8,294 nt of DNA from an uncultured Gemmataceae bacterium (GTDB lineage: Bacteria; Planctomycetota; Planctomycetia; Gemmatales; Gemmataceae): NCBI GenBank assembly GCA_937922175.1, contig CAKZUU010000220.1:1-8294 (forward strand), read 5' to 3'. Of this stretch, positions 6,306 to 8,294 are shown piece after piece (position 1 is the stretch's first letter; each line of letters begins with the position of its first letter). The position numbers and the translations under genes were made by a program. A model generated the notes under the pieces. That model had not been told where the DNA came from and did not search any database. It saw only the letters and a list, made by a program, of their open reading frames with translations.

Positions 6306-8001
6306 GATGACAAGAAGTCAACCCCGGATTTTTCAGGAGTTACGTTGGCAACTAATCCGCAATACCGGCCTGCGTTTCCAGGGATCACGGTTTCGCCTTG
6401 TGTCGATCGTGGTGGCGAGTTCCTTGGTGTCGGGAACCGTCACCTTGGCGAGTTGGTACGGTTTCCGCTTGATGGCTTCGCGGGATATTCCGTTTGCAGG
6501 CGGCATCATCGGAATCCTGTTCGACTTTTTGTTTTTATCGCTGTTCTTGATGCTCTTTTTCTCGACGGGCATCATCGTTTATGGCAGTCTCTTCAGCTCA
6601 GCGGAGACGACATTTCTACTGACGACACCGGCCCGCGCGGACCACATTTTCGCGTACAAGTTTCAATCGGCATTGGCGTTCAGCAGTTGGGCGTTTCTGC
6701 TTTTAGGAGCGCCGATCTTGCTGGCTTATGGGGCGGTCTACGCCGTTTCCTGGACTTTTTTCGTGTTACTTCCTCTGCTGTTAATGGGGTTCATCCTGCT
6801 GCCAGGGTCGCTTGGATCGATCGCGTGTTTCCTCCTCGTGAACTTGCTGCCGCATCGGCGGAGGCAGTTTCTCGTGGCGGCTGTCGTCGGCTTATTCCTC
6901 ATGGCGCTGGCCTGGGGCATCTCAGTACTCCGCAGTTCGAAGCGAGCGATCAGCGGCAATCGGGACGCCGTCCAAGAATTGTTCGGTCAATTTGAATTTG
7001 CCCGATCCCGCATCGCACCGAGCCACTGGATGACGGAGGCACTGCAAGCGACCGCCCGTGGGGAGTTGCGCGAAGCAGCCTTGCCGGCCGCCATGATCTG
7101 GGCGAATGGACTCTTTGCGTATCTGATCGCGACGGCCATCGCTCGGGGATTGTATCGCCGCGGTTACAACCGCCTCGCCACGGGCGGCAACCTCCGTCGA
7201 CGCTACGGTGGACATTGGCTCGATTTGCTCCTGCGCGGAACCCTCGCCGCTCTTGATCCACAGACGCAGTTGCTCATCGTCAAAGATTTTCGCACCTTTC
7301 GCCGCGATCCCGTGCAATGGGCTCAAGTCGTGATCTTCGCTGTGCTCGTTCTTCTCTACATTGCGAACTCGCGCCAGTTCACGCAAATGGGAATCGGGGA
7401 GAGTTTCGGTCACGGTGTGAGCCTGATGAATCTAACAGCGACGGCGATGCTGATGTGTGCCTTCATGGGCCGCTTCATCTTTCCCTTGATCAGCCTCGAA
7501 GGGCGAAAATTCTGGATTCTCGGCTTGCTCCCGATGCGGCGTGACCGATTGATCTGGGGCAAGTTCTACTTTGCAGCCAGCGGCGGACTGTTTGTGTGCA
7601 TTTGGTTGATCCTTGTCGGCGACTCTCTCTTGGGCGTGGATGGCCTGACCATGGTTTTTCATCTGATCAATATCGTCGTTTTAGCGGCAGGACTTAGCGG
7701 ATTGAGTGTGGGGTTGGGTGCGGTCATGCCCAATTTCCGCGAGAGCGATCCTTCGAAAATCGCCGTGGGTTTTGGTGGCACGCTTAATCTGGTCGCCGGA
7801 TTGTTCTACCTGCTGGTCACCATCGGTTTGATCTCCGCCCCTTGCGCGATGATCCGCATTTTCTCCGCCGGGCAACCGCTGTCAACGTCAGCGACCATCG
7901 TGATGATCCTCCTCGCCGGGTTGGGGGTGGGCCTCAGTGTCGTCACGGTCTTCGTCGTCCTACGTTGGGGGATCCGCCGCTTGCGCGTCATGGAGTTCTG
8001 A
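6304..8001 (+). CDS. Large multi-spanning membrane protein, probable ABC-2-type exporter permease
   Basis: 565 residues (564 if the second ATG is used), with about 12 hydrophobic segments near residues 32-52, 66-94, 122-145, 150-180, 188-208, 260-282, 338-354, 374-394, 421-439, 450-473, 488-513 and 529-553. There is no nucleotide-binding motif. After an early helix in each half lies a similar cytoplasmic-looking motif. The first is E101 then P109-A-R-A-D-H-I-F-A-Y-K-F; the second is E399 then P410-M-R-R-D-R-L-I-W-G-K-F. This resembles the loop of ABC-2-type permeases, which contacts the ATPase, so the protein looks like a fused pair of permease halves. I believe such 500-600-residue putative ABC exporters are annotated in Planctomycetota and Firmicutes. 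The substrate is unknown. No ABC ATPase lies in the window, although one often adjoins such genes. Membrane nature is certain; transporter role is inferred. Confidence 0.7.
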   Translation: MMTRSQPRIFQELRWQLIRNTGLRFQGSRFRLVSIVVASSLVSGTVTLASWYGFRLMASRDIPFAGGIIGILFDFLFLSLFLMLFFSTGIIVYGSLFSSAETTFLLTTPARADHIFAYKFQSALAFSSWAFLLLGAPILLAYGAVYAVSWTFFVLLPLLLMGFILLPGSLGSIACFLLVNLLPHRRRQFLVAAVVGLFLMALAWGISVLRSSKRAISGNRDAVQELFGQFEFARSRIAPSHWMTEALQATARGELREAALPAAMIWANGLFAYLIATAIARGLYRRGYNRLATGGNLRRRYGGHWLDLLLRGTLAALDPQTQLLIVKDFRTFRRDPVQWAQVVIFAVLVLLYIANSRQFTQMGIGESFGHGVSLMNLTATAMLMCAFMGRFIFPLISLEGRKFWILGLLPMRRDRLIWGKFYFAASGGLFVCIWLILVGDSLLGVDGLTMVFHLINIVVLAAGLSGLSVGLGAVMPNFRESDPSKIAVGFGGTLNLVAGLFYLLVTIGLISAPCAMIRIFSAGQPLSTSATIVMILLAGLGVGLSVVTVFVVLRWGIRRLRVMEF

Positions 8002-8027
8002 AGCACCAAGCGGAGGGGCCTTTGGGA

Positions 8028-8052
8028 TTAAGCGAAACACACGATCGCTTAG
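8028..8052. terminator. Hairpin between convergent genes, overlapping a stop codon
   Basis: An AAGCGA arm at 8030-8035 pairs with TCGCTT at 8045-8050; one more A-T and a G-T pair extend it to 8 bp with a nine-base loop. The right arm includes the TAA of the oxidoreductase gene (8051-8049). It lies 27-51 bp past the permease stop, so it could serve both convergent transcripts. Neither strand has a T-run after it, so a standard intrinsic terminator is not supported. Confidence 0.25.
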
Positions 8053-8294
8053 CAAGGCTCGACTTCAACTAAGTTGTCGTAGAAAGTCGCTCCTCCGCCG
8101 AAGTCCGTCAGACGAGTACTGACCGTGCTGTTGCAGTTTCGGCCCTGTGGCAGATATTTGTTCCACCAGATGCCCAACGTGACCACTACTCCCGGTCGAA
8201 CCGAGTCGGCGAGGACAGCCCGTGCCACAAAGTCGCCTCGGTCGTTGGAGACGCGAACCATTTGCCCGCTCTCGATCCCTCGACGAGCCGCGTC
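8049..8294 (-). CDS. Molybdopterin-dependent oxidoreductase, C-terminal fragment (5' end outside window)
   Basis: Only the last 81 residues are visible. The frame is open to the right edge, with DAARRGIESGQ preceding the first in-window Met at 8261, so that Met is not the start. The segment matches the molybdopterin dinucleotide-binding domain that ends enzymes of the DMSO reductase superfamily. GIESGQMVRVSNDRGDF is the usual beta-barrel stretch, followed by VRPGVVVTLGIWWNK and then RLTDFGGGATFYDNLVEVE, the typical tail of assimilatory or formate-dehydrogenase-like members. The catalytic ligand residue, any iron-sulfur motif and any Tat signal lie outside the window, so substrate and location cannot be assigned. 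The gene is convergent with the permease, with 47 bp between the two stop codons. Confidence 0.88.
   Translation of the reverse strand, partial: DAARRGIESGQMVRVSNDRGDFVARAVLADSVRPGVVVTLGIWWNKYLPQGRNCNSTVSTRLTDFGGGATFYDNLVEVEPC

Noticed and set aside
6345..6995. Second plus-strand frame of 216 codons inside the permease
   Set aside because: Out-of-frame shadow; the permease frame gives clean hydrophobic helices, while this one gives none and has a mixed composition.
6922..7413. Minus-strand open frame of 163 codons
   Set aside because: Antisense to the middle of the permease, with no recognisable motif.
1..8294. CRISPR array, tRNA or rRNA gene, insertion sequence, toxin-antitoxin pair or defence island
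   Set aside because: No regularly spaced direct repeats, cloverleaf, transposase motif or terminal inverted repeats were seen; the recognisable genes are ordinary metabolic, transport and housekeeping ones.

Overview
The window looks like part of a bacterial chromosome, most probably from a member of the Planctomycetota. That placement is an inference. It rests on moderately GC-rich DNA, loosely packed genes with 75-364 bp gaps, few strong Shine-Dalgarno sites, and an exported deacetylase with an FG-GAP/VCBS-like segment of a type I associate with planctomycete genomes. No rRNA, tRNA, CRISPR array, insertion sequence or phage gene was seen.

Layout from left to right. (1) The 3' end of a charged, helical protein of unknown function runs in from the left edge on + and stops at 505. 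(2) Convergent to it, on -, is a complete transcription termination factor Rho (581-2044), with a disordered Ala/Pro/Ser-rich N-terminal extension. (3) A 266-bp divergent intergenic region separates rho from a complete GlgX-type glycogen debranching enzyme (2311-4386, +); it contains a 15-bp palindrome. (4) After a 125-bp gap with a hairpin comes an exported polysaccharide-deacetylase-like protein with a C-terminal calcium-loop-like motif (4512-5939, +). (5) A 364-bp gap (5940-6303) holds at most one doubtful small ORF on -. (6) A large 12-helix membrane protein (6304-8001, +) resembles a fused, internally duplicated ABC-2-type exporter permease. (7) Convergent to it, at the right edge, is the C-terminal end of a molybdopterin-dependent oxidoreductase (8049-8294, -).

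The genes do not form an obvious single pathway. Rho is housekeeping, GlgX trims limit dextrins during glycogen breakdown, the deacetylase probably acts on a polysaccharide outside the cytoplasm, the permease lacks an ATPase partner in view, and the oxidoreductase is cut by the window. The gene order reads as ordinary chromosome rather than a defence or mobile island. I found no convincing undescribed multi-gene system. The points most worth a second look are the deacetylase that seems to end at a domain junction, the duplicated orphan permease, the palindrome upstream of glgX, and the small ORF whose start overlaps the permease start on the opposite strand.
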